From positions 370,009,720 to 370,073,719 of the forward strand of contig JAQMRL010000001.1 of the NCBI GenBank assembly GCA_035578175.1: a DNA stretch of 64,000 bases. The letters are read 5' to 3'. The notes below the pieces were generated by a model. That model was given only the letters and a program-made list of their open reading frames with translations. It did not search any database and was not told where the DNA came from. Position numbers and translations under genes: made by a program. Of this stretch, positions 21,400 to 34,480 are shown piece after piece. How positions within the stretch are numbered: position 1 is the stretch's first letter; each line of letters opens with the position of its first letter. The stretch comes from Catonia carolina. Taxonomy: Eukaryota > Arthropoda > Insecta > Hemiptera > Achilidae.

Positions 21400-21760
21400 C
21401 GCTACATTATCAGTTTTTTTATCAGACCAATACGCGGTAGAAAAATCAGCCGCTCGCCGAAGAGAGAAAAGAACCAGTTCCAAATATAGCGCCCACCAAC
21501 TTTGAATAATCAGAAAACGAGTCCTCTATAATTTGTTAACACTCGGTTTCTGTTTACTATGAAAGTGAGTGCAATCCACCTACAAGCGTGTTACAGCTCC
21601 CGGAATCCAGCAAAGACACATATCAATGATTGTGCAAGAGAAAATAATTATGTTACTGCGGAAAAATGATGCCACAACCACGCGCTACTCTTATGCTAGT
21701 CTGCTTGCCCCAGCAAAACAACACGCAACGGCCCATTTTAGGGCCACCAATTGTTATACT
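21400..21760 (+). pseudogene. Probable histone H2B relic with histone-type 3' stem-loop
   Basis: Short blocks on the + strand correspond, in order, to conserved H2B coding DNA. ATCCACCTACAAGCGTGTTA fits IYIYKVLK, GGAATCCAGCAAAGACACAT then TCAATGATT fits GISSKAMSIM, and GTCTGCTTGCCC...AAACAACACGC fits VRLLLPGELAKHA. Indels break the frame, and most of the C-terminus is deleted. Next comes AACGGCCCATTTTAGGGCCA (21728-21747), which matches the stem-loop that ends replication-dependent histone mRNAs, apart from one unpaired stem position. Upstream is a CCAAT (21428-21432) and a TATTTAAG. If right, it is a dead core-histone gene. The alignment is by eye from remembered conservation, so confidence is moderate. 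Confidence 0.5.
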
Positions 21761-21829
21761 TTTGCGGAACACCACCATATCGTCATTTGGTAAAAGTATC
21801 GAAAAGTGATACGTAAAAAAATTAACATG

Positions 21830-21897
21830 TAAGGTAAACCGGGAAACCAGAAAAAACTAATAAATCGATTTATTTATTGCATCCTCTGAGGCTAGCA
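21830..21897 (+). repeat. Family F repeat, copy 2
   Basis: GGTAAACCGGGAAACCAG, AATAAATCGATTTATTTATT, GCATCCTCTGAGGCTAGC match the block at 15015-15115 (reverse) and 31258-31336. Confidence 0.6.
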
Positions 21898-24800
21898 AAA
21901 AACAGGTGTAATTTTAGTACCTTAATATTTTTGTCAGTCTCCTTAGTAATCTCAGTTACAATGCAAAGTTTTAAAGAAAGTTTACATGCTGCTTTCAATT
22001 CAAGTAAAGATATGTAACAGTTGGTACCTGTCACTTCAAGATGATCTGTTATTCGCAGGATTGACAGGTGCTTCAAGTTTTGAAGTTTCTATTTTGCCAA
22101 TTAGTAGAGTGTTTTGTTCATGATTTTCCTGAAATATTTTGGAAATACATAGATACATGTGTAGTACTGAATAACTAAATTAATTGCTATGAATACGCAG
22201 CTTCAAGTGATTTTGAATTTATGTAGATTAATCATGTATAACATGTGGGAAACCATTACATAAATGCAGTCGTGTATCAATTTAATAATGTACATGTATT
22301 TTAGTTAAACTACATTCAATCGTATGCAGTCCTTCCCCACACTAATCCAAATACACGATTACCTTTGGAATTTACCTCATCCCAACAACGCTCATCTCGA
22401 TCCTAGCCACTTAAACTATGTCAGAGGCTCTACTAGTCTACATAACCGCATGATGCACCACTAACCACTGATATTCATGTATCAACATTATTAGCTAAGT
22501 TTTCAAATATTCGGTATTGTTAACTATTAATAATATACAGGTACGCTTTTAATTTTTGTTTACATGGAAAGAAAGTTCTTGGAAGAATCGAAAATGCGAA
22601 ACAGACTTGGAGTAAATCACTAATTTACTATTAATGCCCAGAAATACTAATCACCAAGTATTCAAAGTACTTGAGACTATTCAAAAGCTTATAACGGAAA
22701 TAAAATAATTTATACTTACCAACATCTTCTTTTTAGGGAAATTATCTTTTAGGAAAGATTTTATAATTTAACTACTTTATGTAGTTATGATTAATAAATT
22801 TACATCACTTTAATTGTTACATTTCAAAATTTACGTGAGTCCTTTAAAAGCCAAATTTTTTTTTACAAGGATACCTTTGTGAGTGTTTGTGAGTAACTTG
22901 TTCTGGAAAAAAGTATTGGAACAATTTGGTCTGAAATTTGAATACTTAGGTTTTCTGAGCCAACCAAAATAGGAGTTTTGGAATAAGCTATATATAAAAT
23001 ACAGTAAGGTTAATTTACTCCAAAAAAACAAAAATCGTATTTTTTTACCATTTTGATAAAATTTATCCTCATTTTTTAAATTAACTGGGCTCAGTACGAT
23101 CAACTAATGGGTATGGAAAATTATGGAGTAATTTAATTATATAGGTAAAATGCGGGGTCATTTTATAGATTTCCAGGTCCTATTAGATAAAGGATGAAAT
23201 CACAGAACGTTTTGTTCCAGTTACATACTTTACCTATGCAAGCAACTATACATGATATCAACGCATTCTACATCATACCAAACACCTTTGAGAAAATTAA
23301 AAATGTAGAAACAAAACTTACAAATTAATGTAAGTAAAAATTAAAAAAAGGTATTGTGTATTAGAATTGTAAAAATCATTACAGTAAAAGAAATTTAATA
23401 AATGTGTTGCAAAGAGTACTATAGGTAACAGTAATAATAATAATCAAAATAATACTGTATAAGTGCCCAAATGTAGATAACTATTTATTAATTTTATAGT
23501 CTGACGTTTACCCGTCAATGTACGTACATAATGATATTTGTGAACTGATTTTTTATTTCACAATTTTCTGGCACAAAATTAGTTAAACATTCCTATAGAA
23601 TACCAAATTTCATATGTTATTGATAAAATATTACTTAAAATCATGCTTTGCTGAGCATTATTCTGATTTATTACTGTATATTTCTAAGAAAAGATAAATT
23701 ACCCAATACAGGGTAAAATCTTCCTGAATAAATGAAAAGAAAAAAATGTTTTAATATTTAATAAAAATCAATTTTTTTTAATAATTACCCCATGTAATCT
23801 CTAACTTCAATTGTATTTTTGATTATAAATATATAATTTATTTTTATATAAAAAACAATAATGTAAAATCAAAAAATGATGGTTTGTTTAAAATTGAGAT
23901 TCACGATATGACAAGAGAATTTCAATAAATATTTGTTTATGTTGACATAAAAATTGATATGTTAACTTTTTGTATAATTTTTTTTGTATTCAAATTTAAT
24001 TCTTTTTTTTCAAAGAAACAGCAGGGATTTTTTGAAAGTAATATAAATATACAGTATACATTTTTTAAATCATTAAATCAACGTTTCTGCTAGCTATCTG
24101 TCTTTTTTTCATTTAGGCCTAAATACCTTTATGTTCAGTGAACGCAGTTAGTAGTTCAAAAATACCAATACCTTTTGATTTTTCGAAATTGAAATCGAAA
24201 AAGTGTTTGATTATTTTTAGTATTTATAAGAACTTTATCCCTGTTTAGAGAATTGGCTATAATATTTAATACTCATAATATGCATAATACATAATTTTAT
24301 AATAATACAAATTTAATACATAACATTCTGTTCTTTACTGTATAATGTTACTCCTATTAATATAACTAACAATAATCTCCTTAACACATCTAAAATTATT
24401 ACGAACTAATTTAATTAACCACGTTTCTTGTTCCAGTAATTTAACATCTGAATAATCTTACTGCCTACTTACATACTACGCGCTGTACTATTGTTTTATT
24501 CATGTTGACTAATTTTATCTAATACCATACTGAAATAAATGCACTAATTGTTTGTTTCATAGCTTAAAAATTTCCAGAACATTAATTACATTGTAGTTGA
24601 ATTCATTGCGTAAACTAGGGTGATTTCCGTTTTAGTATTTTATAACATTGTGATGTATTCCTGTTTCGTACTTCTGTTCATTCTGCACGAAACAGTGTTT
24701 TGTTACGTGTATGGTATCCATGATTGAAATTATATCTGCCGAGCAGGTTAAATTTCTTCTTTGCAAAGTTTAAGGTCTCTGGAATTTATAAACAACGTAG

Positions 24801-25274
24801 ACATAAAATCCTAAATTTAGTAAAATAATCCCTGCACGATTTTTCTATTTTAGTGTTCCCTAATATTCTGATAGCTCATTTTTTAATTTTAAACCCTTGT
24901 TGAATGTGTAGAAGTAATCTTACTGTATGGTTTTGGGAACACCGATTTCAATGTGGTTGTTTTAAAACAAACCGTTTTAAATTGCCTCTAAAACGGTAGA
25001 ATAAAAATTTATTCGGTAAAGAGTTGTAGTCTTTTTAATATTACCTTATACTTTAGTTGTATGTACGAGTATTTTTGCCCTAAAGTGTGCGTTAGTATAA
25101 CTGTAGTATTAAGAAACCAAATTTTTGAATGATAGTGGAGCCAGTCACTCACGGTTATTTAAATGGTTACCATTTATACCCTCTTAATAAAACACAGCTA
25201 TTGCAGTAATTAAAGTAAGTTAAATAAAAATATTTAGAGACGTTTTGGTAAAGATGAGTGTTTTTTGTATCAAC
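21898..25274. other. Long AT-rich stretch, nothing recognised
   Basis: 3.4 kb without any repeat family shared with the rest of the window and without translated similarity. Frames of 68-90 codons on the minus strand (21870-22076, 22831-23103) have no domain. The longest non-repetitive block here; it could be intron or intergenic. Confidence 0.45.
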
Positions 25275-25690
25275 TAAAGTAATATGGGATAACTATAGAT
25301 GCACAACTGAAGAGATAGAAGCATGTAAAAAAAAAATTAGGAAGACATATTGGTTTCTTGGTCGGACCTACGAACTTTCGATTTTCAATAAATTATTACT
25401 TCTCTACAAACAAGTGCTAAAACCGGTATAAACATATGGCCTGAAGATCTACTGCTGCACCAAATTAGGCAAGCTGAATATCATTCAACGGTTTCAAAAC
25501 AAGGTTTCAAAACAGGGGAAATAAAAATACTCCATGGTATGCCTGTAATAATAATATCAGATTTATAATAAATGTCAGATGCTGAAGAAGTGCTTAAGTG
25601 TGTCAATGGAGATTGTGTTCACGATTGCGTCAACATTTAAATTGTTAGACAGGGGTCTGAATGAAAGTAAGCCTACTGATTTAGCGTGTC
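25275..25690 (+). pseudogene. Jockey-type LINE, RT C-terminal remnant
   Basis: The + strand reads YGITIDAQLK, then in another frame IEACKKKIRKTYWFLGRTYE, LSIFNKLLLLYKQVLKPV, stop, TYGLKIYCCTKLGKLNI, IQRFQNKV, and near the end LLDRGLNESKPTDLA. It has several frameshifts and stops. The family E copy at 25716 follows 25 bp later. Confidence 0.75.
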
Positions 25691-25715
25691 AACAGATACA
25701 GACTAAAACTTTAAA

Positions 25716-26446
25716 GAAATCTGGTGTGAAACCTCACACAACTTTCTCTTGACAATGAAAGCAATAAACAATATAACCTAAGAAAATATTAGAAATAAAC
25801 AAAAGACTAACCTCGAAGAACATAATCTAATTTCAATCATGAGTGAAAGACGCAAAATGAAAATCAACTTTAGTTCGACTTAATAACAACGGAAAATCAC
25901 TCTTTCACGCTAAACTAGGCTCTGTAGAGAAACGTTCTTAAATTAAAAGTTGCAGATTAATTCCCTATAAATTTTTGCCGAAATCTTTAAAAAACGATTT
26001 TTTTACAGATTTTCACGAAAAAAAACAACAGAAAATCACTAATTACCGCTAAACTAAATGTTATACAAAAAAAAATTGAAATAAAAGGTGTAGGTATTTA
26101 CATTTTCTTCAAATTTTATTATAATTTTTTGCACTAAAATGCATCTTAAGGCCATAATCTTCAAAATCATTTTTTTCTGCGAGAGCACAGCCTCCCCTAA
26201 AATTTCAGCAGACATGGCACCTACCCTATCTTCTAGAGCATAAAAATTGTAGTAAATGAAGCGATTTTAAAATAAATTGTAGGAGCCGTTTTTGAGAAAA
26301 TCGCAAAAAGTAAAAAATGACATGAAAAAATTACTACTTCTGGTTGACCGATTTTAATTAAAATGTTCGTGTTTGGGTCCTCTATTGGTACCTAACTTAA
26401 GTTTCAAGTTTCAAGTACGATGTTCCATTCTTGAGATATTTTGTTC

Positions 26447-26481
<35 letters not shown>

Positions 26482-26617
26482 GACAAATCGCTGAAAATAT
26501 ATGTTTTTGTTCAGGAGATCTGAATATGTGTATATCCTGTGAAAACTCGATTTCGAATAATCGACATGAAAACAATACTTTCCTTCCTATATATTCATAT
26601 AGGCAAGAAAAATTAAA
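25716..26617 (-). mobile_element. Family E, Helentron/DINE-like element, copy 3
   Basis: Same architecture as 15583-16522, with both internal ~150-bp repeats and a (CA)n core at 26447-26480. The hairpin end lies at the left (AAATCTGGTGTGAAACCTCA) and the other end is AGGCAAGAAAAATTAAAAA. Confidence 0.8.
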
Positions 26618-27130
26618 AAATTGTAAAATTTAAGTTATGACTTAAATGTAAGTTATAAATATGTTACATGATTATATAAATGACATTTATGTCATTTATG
26701 GTGCCAGTGGGAGGCATTTATTTTAGTGCCAGTGGGAGTCTTCATAGATAAGTCAGATAATATCATTAAAAAATAACTTCGTTAGTTGCAAATTATAACT
26801 ACTTGCAGTAGGTTAAAATTAAAATAAGTACCTACCGTTTTTTAAATTTTTGGTTTTCAGGTTTCAGCCCAAATAGTCTGATTGTTTTTGTTTTTTACAT
26901 AAATAACACTCATAAATTTATAGTCACTTGAGTCACGAGTTTGCCCTTGTTTGCAACGAGGGGAAAAGGGGGAAAGCATCAGTGCGCAAACGCGACTGCT
27001 TCAATTTCAGTATGACAAACATAAAAACTTAAACTATACCCAGAGCATATACAGTATATCGCGGAACCTTTTGTAGGTTAACGGTACGAATATAACTGTT
27101 TGTTACCGAAAACACAAATGTCGGTTTCTC
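26618..27130. other. Spacer with short palindrome and direct repeat
   Basis: AAATGACATTTATGTCATTT (26679-26698) is an inverted repeat; GTGCCAGTGGGAG occurs twice (26701 and 26731). A GC-richer patch at 26935-27000 precedes the transposase fragment and may be its 5' leader. Confidence 0.4.
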
Positions 27131-27375
27131 GAAAATGTGGTCGAACTATTCAGTGCTGAACGCAATGTAATAAAATGTTGTGAAGTTGAAGCTAAACAGA
27201 AATGCCTGTCCGTGCCTCTTAACAAAAGCCGTGAGCGAGCGGCTAACTACTGTGATGTTTCTCTTTCCACAACTCAAAAAATAAAGAAGGAAATTAAGGA
27301 CAAGAAGAAGCTATTCTTTTATAGTTTTGTTGACACCTGGTAAAAAAGAAAACGGTTAGTTATATACTAGAGAGA
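27131..27375 (+). pseudogene. Transposase N-terminal fragment (insect Tc1/IS630-like)
   Basis: A frame at 27137-27343 reads LFSAERNVIKCCEVEAKQ, SVPLNKSRERAANYCDVS, LSTTQKIKKEIK. This follows the helix-turn-helix N-terminus of a family of insect DDE transposases, where a block like EER.VI..., P(L)..V..RAA...VS..T...I is usual. A shift of frame then gives TPGKKENG, resembling the TPGKKR linker that follows in the family. Everything after this (the DDE catalytic domain) is missing, and no inverted repeats were found. The alternative is a chance frame, but the two blocks in the right order make that less likely. Confidence 0.5.
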
Positions 27376-28569
27376 CTGATAATGAAAACGCCGATGTCAG
27401 CAATAATAAAGAAGGTGATTCATTCGTAATTACAGTAAATCAAACATTTCTAGTCATGTAATTAAGCTCTAGGCAATATTACAGGTCATATTTATTTCTT
27501 ATAAGGTTTATGAAGAAAATATTTTCTCGGAATAAACTGCAGCTTACAAAATGTATCTAGAAACTGCATGGTAGTGAAATGTATGAGTAGTGTCTCACTG
27601 TTGAGGTTAGCAGCACTGTCATATTTTCACTTCCCTTCCTCACAGCCCATACATATGCAAAAGGCAATCTCGTGACTTCAGTATCTGTAGGTACATCTTT
27701 ACAAAAAATTATTGTTTTCAAGGAATCATGCAATGCAAAATCAATTGAAATCTGAGCATTACCAACTTTAAATTATCATAATACTTTCTCTAGGCTACTA
27801 TAAAACAGCGTGAAATTAAAAATGACAATTTTCTACCTCTCGTAGAAAAATTTTATAACACTATGAATAATGTATCCAATAAATTCTCTGGCTTATTTCA
27901 ATTATTACTAATAGTAATAGTAACTCACACTAATGTTGGTAAAATTTATTATTGTGAAACAGTTGACCTGAATGGTCTGCGTCAAACAGAAAATGTAATA
28001 TGATATTCCCACTTTAGAATATTATGACATTTTCCGAACGCAGATCCATAAACTTTCCCTTTTTCATAATAATAAATTCCAAACGTATTCTTTTGTCTGC
28101 GCATCTATATTTGTAAATTTATGGATCTAATAAGTTTGCTAATATTAAACTTCTACAACAATTTCAATCAAATTCTTATAACCTAGTATTTAATTCCGTT
28201 AAAGCATATTTCTCAATGATAATGGAAAATTAGATAAACTACGTTTAATTTATCAATCATATTTTTATTTCATATTACTTTTAGAAAACTAAAATGAAAA
28301 TTGTTTGGGATTCGTAGTAAAATTATCCTACAAAGCCGCTAAAATATTTTATACGTACTCTCTTACACTGTGTAGTAGGGACAGACAACAGGAATTACGC
28401 ACCTGTTGTTCACAAGCTTAGACTTTTATGTTCTCGCTATCTCTTTTAATAGCCCTTGTTTTCTTCCATTAAGTACTTATTATTTCTAAAACAAATTTAC
28501 AGTTTTTTTCTTAACTTATATAACATTTTATAGTTCAGTTTAGTTTTAATACGTAGTCTACGTCTTTTT
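27376..28569. other. AT-rich spacer, nothing recognised
   Basis: No feature supported. Confidence 0.4.
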
Positions 28570-29644
<1,075 letters not shown>

Positions 29645-30187
29645 TTTATTTTAAATCGTATAAATTGTTTTAATTGTTAGTGACTACTGTGGGTTACATT
29701 ACAAATCGTTTAGTTTAATGTGTAGGCCCTAATATTTCAGACTCTCGTATAATAATATTCTGAAAACTCTTTTGGGTAGGTATAATAAGTTACATAACTT
29801 ATTTACACCTTGATTACTCATATATTTTTTCAGTTTTTTCGTAATTGAAACTTCATGGCAAATATTTATTCTGTTACAAAAATAATATTTTAATCTATGT
29901 TCCTTGATGGAATTATATTAATTTATTTACAGCTTGGTAATTTAACAATTGAAATATTTTAAAGAATAATTTTTGTGGGTTTTAACAAATTTCGAAAAAT
30001 TTTTGAACTATAATCTAAATAGCTAGTAATCTAACCTGCAGCTTCCTGTTATTTCTGTTCAAGGAAATTTACTGATATTATTGTTATAACAGTGAACGTT
30101 ATCATCTCAAATGGTTTTTTATTTTTATTTATTTTTAATGCGTGATTATAAGCCTTGGCTAATGGATGGGTAATGATATAAGATGAT
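29645..30187. other. AT-rich spacer, nothing recognised
   Basis: No feature supported. Confidence 0.4.
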
Positions 30188-30584
30188 TTTGTTGTTTAGG
30201 TCATCAGCCAAAAGACTGGTTTGAACCTCTAGCTAGAGGGTTTACTAAGTAAACCGAGGAGTGAGTTAATTTACAATTGCCTTCCTCACTGAGTAGTAAA
30301 GTATGATTATCACCATGCCAGGCACGCCGAAAAGCATGTTCTTTCCACTCTGAAAATGACATCTTAACTTTATTCACTACAGGGTCTGGCTGTATAATGA
30401 AATTCATTACTTTCAGAGGAGATAACTCTTACTAGTGTCTTAAACACCTCTACCTCTTCCGTTCTTAAATGGTTATCATAAAATCGACTGACCATGTGAT
30501 AAAAAACAGTACTATTTTTCGTAGCCCTGGAACTGGCAGATCAAGTGCAAATAATTAAAAACTCCATCTGCTTGTTATGAGCAG
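30188..30584 (-). mobile_element. Family A retroposon, copy 6 (8-bp TSD)
   Basis: A 397-bp full-length copy flanked by AAGATGAT (30180-30187 and 30585-30592). The internal frame is open for 67 codons (30204-30407). A SINE C fragment lies immediately beyond its 5' end. Confidence 0.88.
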
Positions 30585-30611
30585 AAGATGATATAATATA
30601 GCTGTTAAACT

Positions 30612-30692
30612 TGCAGATTTCACCGGGAATTGAACCCAGGACCCCTGCCATAAAAGCCAAGTTCACTGACCTCTACATCAACGGGCTGGTAA
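30612..30692 (-). mobile_element. SINE C, tRNA-like head fragment
   Basis: The minus strand reads ACCAGCCCGTTGATGTAGAG..GGTCCTGGGTTCAATTCCCG, i.e. the tRNA-like head with a B box GGTTCAATTCC. The SINE body is absent. It matches the head at 30873 and is in opposite orientation to it. Confidence 0.7.
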
Positions 30693-30872
30693 AATATATG
30701 CGAGTATAAATGCGAATGCCCTCATTGACTGATTTATTTACTCATCAAATTTGCTGACCTCCCGATTACCCAAAAATTAAAATTTGGCACGTTTTTACTT
30801 AGGATTTAATAGATAATCTACATATTTTGCATTTCGATTATTTGTGTCTATAGGGTATGAGTTGGTATGAGT

Positions 30873-31055
30873 GGCCGGCCCGTTGGCGTGGTGATTAGCA
30901 AAACTTGGCTTCTACACCAGGGTCCCGGGTTCGATTCCCGGTCAGGTCTGGCATTTTTTCATTTTTCATCACTCATTTTCACATTCATCATTCTTCATCG
31001 TCTGCTTTAGCAGAAATTGCAAAACAGTCAGACGTGAAACCAAAAAAAAACCTAA
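30873..31055 (+). mobile_element. SINE C, full-length copy
   Basis: The head GGCCGGCCCGTTGGCGTGGT (A-box-like GTGGTGATTAGC), B box GGTTCGATTCC, body GTCTGGCATTTTTTCATT, CATCGTCTGCTTTAGCAG, AATTGCAAAACAGTCAGACG and an A-rich tail. The tRNA-derived head plus a unique body marks a SINE, not a tRNA gene. No clear TSD. Confidence 0.85.
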
Positions 31056-31257
31056 AGCAACATTTATTATTTCAGTTACATTCCCGGCGAAGTACAGTTT
31101 AAAAATTGGTATTGTACTTTGCGATTCCTAGAAAAAAAATAAATTTCGACTATTATGGGGTGGAAACGGGGAACTACCTTAAACCAAAATATGGTTTCTG
31201 AGCTTTCCCAAACATCTGCAACTCTGTAAATCGGCGTTAGTGATCTTAAAATGATAT

Positions 31258-31336
31258 CTAGAGAAAGTAAATTGTGGAGTGAAACAAGGAAAAGCAATAA
31301 ACCAGTTTATTAACTGCACCCCTCAGAGGTTACCGA
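31258..31336 (+). repeat. Family F repeat, copy 3
   Basis: AAAGTAAATTGTGGAGTGAA, AAAGCAATAAACCAGTTTAT, TAACTGCACCCCTCAGAGG match copies at 15015 and 21830. Confidence 0.6.
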
Positions 31337-33039
31337 CTGGCCTACGCCAACTGCTAGTTCCATATTAATATTCTACACTTTAACGTAAATTACGCGATAA
31401 TATTTTCTCACGTTTTAAAAGTTTTAATTCAGATTCAGAACGATTCAGTTTTAAAATTGTTTAAGAAGTTACGAACAAAACAAGTTTATGGAATAAATGG
31501 AATATTATAGCTTTAAAAAGTACTTTAAAATACTTAAGAAGTACTTGTAGTAATACTTCCTTTAAGTACTTTGAAAAGTGTTTAAGTTGTGATCCCGAAG
31601 GTTTGAATAATTTCCGTAAAATTATTATCATGAATTTATTTTTAAATCTTCTAATATCTATCAGATTATGATATCACTTGAATACCATTTTGAATAACAG
31701 TGAATTAAAAATCTCATGTTCCAAAATGTAAAAATCTAATCTCAGGTCTTACCTTGTGTTATGGACTACCTGTCTGGGTTGGTACATTTCATATCCATGT
31801 AAAAAATATTTTTACAATTTTATTATTGAATATTAAAATTTACAGAAATGAAATACCATAATTTCCAGACTGGGTAAGATTGTCATCGATAAATTTATTA
31901 AATTTTTTTGAACAATTATTAACTACATTTTAAAATTCAAATCTTACATTTTTTATTAATGGAAATAATGTAAAAATGTTTAAATATTAACACATTACAC
32001 AATTTTTCCTTCAAATAAAAAAATTTATTCGTTTTTCTAGTTCATTTTTACATTTTTTACTGTAAATAAAAAAACCGATTATTATATTCAAGGGTACAGA
32101 AAATTATTAAACAGATGAAACCGTAAATGTATTTTTCAGGGAAAATATTAAAATAATATTAATATCAACCAGTGATAAAAATTTTGGAGAAAATATATAT
32201 AGTTGTTTAATCAATCTAAATAAGCGAAACGGATGTAGTAAAATGAAAAGGTAAAATTGTATTAATTCTCTTTGATCACTTTCTTTCAAACTCTCGCTTT
32301 GAAAACAGCGGTTAAGCAAAAATTAAATCTAGTTATCAACTAATTAATTTCATTTTCCACTATAATTTACAGATCAGTAAGACTCTAGAAAGCCGTAACA
32401 AGAAATAGCAAACAAACTTTTATCGTCGTTTAAGAAGTATTATTTATAACATCTTTTACAGAGATTATAAATAACACCAACCAGATCTTATTATCTTTAT
32501 TTCTTCAATATACACTAAGAAATTCCGAAAGAACTTTTACCAACTGTGTGTTTAGGTTTATTAAATAAAATCATCCTTTCATCTCTACTTTAAAGGCTGT
32601 ACAATCTTGTTTTTTTATTATTACTATAAACGTATTTCTTACATAGTATTAAATTTTATATTAATCTTGATAAATATCTTGGTTATATTTTATCAACTTT
32701 TAATTAATAAAGTTTTAGAAAAGATAAAATTATGTTTTTAATTATTCCTGTTAATGTAAAAGTAAAAATATCATTCTGTCTTCAAACAAAGTGCCTAACG
32801 TAAGAGACACAAATTTTAAAGAAACAATTATTGTTAGAAGCCTACTTCTCACATTATCTTCACAAATGATTAATCGTGTCTAACTGCAAAAATTTAAGGT
32901 AAAAAAATTTTATCTTGCTTAATTTAAAATAGGAGCAAATTGAACAACTTTACCCGGATTTACTCATTGACAGAGTTACTCATTGACTTGAGATATCAAA
33001 TTGTGCAGTCACGGTTGTATGAAAACAGAAATTTGTTTT
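31337..33039. other. AT-rich spacer, nothing recognised
   Basis: Contains four AAGTACTT-type motifs clustered at 31516-31583; otherwise no feature. Confidence 0.4.
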
Positions 33040-33229
33040 TTTATTGATTTATTTAACGTTGCATCAACTGCAACAGTCATTAGCGACGACGTTGGGGTGT
33101 TACTGTTTACAATGGAGAATGAAATGATTTTTTGTAACGTATGAAAATATGCCGTGCCTGAGTGGGATTTGAACCCACGACCACATGATGAGAGGCAAGC
33201 ACGGTACCAACTACGCCATTGCGGCCGGC
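33040..33229 (-). mobile_element. SINE B, full-length copy 2
   Basis: The minus strand starts GCCGGCCGCAATGGCGTAGT (A box), B box GGGTTCAAATCCCAC, then CAGGCACGGCATATTTTCAT, GTCGCTAATGACTGTTGCAG and the end GATGCAACGTTAAATAAAT. Nearly colinear with 35239-35429 but inverted. Confidence 0.85.
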
Positions 33230-33821
33230 AGAACTAATTTTATTACATTTTGTTTTTCAGTTTTAGTTTTTTACATAGTTTACAACAGTAATGGAATAGA
33301 TTGAGAAAATGGATAAAAATTCAATATAATGGTTTGGAGGAAAACATTACTCAATAGTTAGACTCCAAAGGGACTTAACCAGTTAACTGTCGATTAAAAT
33401 TGAATTGATAGAAAAACATAGATTTTTACTTTTATCAAAAACTGTTGCCATTGTTCCCGCCCCACGAATGTCACAAAGATGAACGTTGGTTACCATCTTA
33501 TCAGTATTATTAATGAGATGTTAAGAACAAATGACTTCGGGTTGTATAATAATGTCTACCAGAAAAATCTGCACGATCGTAAAGAAGTATTATTTACCTG
33601 TGGTATTCGTAGATTATTATCGAAGATGGCGTTAGTTATGTAAAAGGAAGCGTCTGCAGATTGTGTATACAAGAAGATATGGTAATGCTTAAACTGGAAT
33701 TATAGAATCATGTTTATTACTAACGGTTTTGCCCAACAATATCTTGGTTGGTATCTTGAACGACATATATCCAGAAAGGTTTTAGAAATAAGTTAAAAAA
33801 CTATTTATTATAGGTTGATAG
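33230..33821. other. AT-rich spacer, nothing recognised
   Basis: No feature supported. Confidence 0.4.
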
Positions 33822-33832
33822 GTAAATTAGAT

Positions 33833-34232
33833 GCTCATTACGGGCAGGTGGAGTGTTAAATTATTTGTACCCGATCTGCTTATTCCAGGGCTACAAAATA
33901 TTACTGTTTCGTATCACATGATCAGCCAATTATATGACTGAAGCATTTACGAACAGAAGAGGTAGAGGTGTATAACACACTAGTCAGAGTTACCTCCTCT
34001 AAGAGTAATGAATTTTATTAGACAGCAAAACTCTGTGGTGAATAAGGTTAAGGTGTCATTTACAGGGTGGAACGTATTTGCTTTTCAGAGAGCCTGACAT
34101 GCTGATAAGCATACTTTTCCAATCAGTGAGGAAGGCAATTGTAAACTACCACCTCACTCCTCGTCTTACTTAGTAAAGCCTAAATAGAGGTTCAAACCAG
34201 CCTTTTGGCTGATGACCCAAACAAGAGCACAC
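33833..34232 (+). mobile_element. Family A retroposon, copy 7 (11-bp TSD)
   Basis: A 400-bp full-length copy flanked by perfect GTAAATTAGAT (33822-33832 and 34233-34243). The family frame is broken. The tail is GATGACCCAAACAAGAGCACAC. Confidence 0.92.
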
Positions 34233-34328
34233 GTAAATTAGATCGTGTTGAAATTGGAAAACTTAACAGACTTTGTCTGTATTCGGATATTTTTGATTTG
34301 ATACTTACGTATGCATCTCATGGCATGT

Positions 34329-34480
34329 GGCCGGTCAAAGGTGTAGTGGTAAGCGCAACTGACTTCTACGCCGGGGTCTCGGTTCGATTCCCGGTCAGGT
34401 CTGGCATTTTTTATCACTCATTTTTACCTATCACACTTCTCATCGTCTAAATTAGCAGTAATTTGCAAATCAGTATGACG
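34329..34480 (+). mobile_element. SINE C, copy
   Basis: GGCCGGTCAAAGGTGTAGTG (A box), GGTTCGATTCCCGGTCAGGT (B box and body), CATCGTCTAAATTAGCAG and AATTTGCAAATCAGTATGACG. It lies ~85 bp after the family A copy. Confidence 0.8.

Noticed and set aside
30718..30800. Repeat shared with 52079-52160 (CTGACTGA..TGAAATTTG)
   Set aside because: Similarity is limited to short, low-complexity words.
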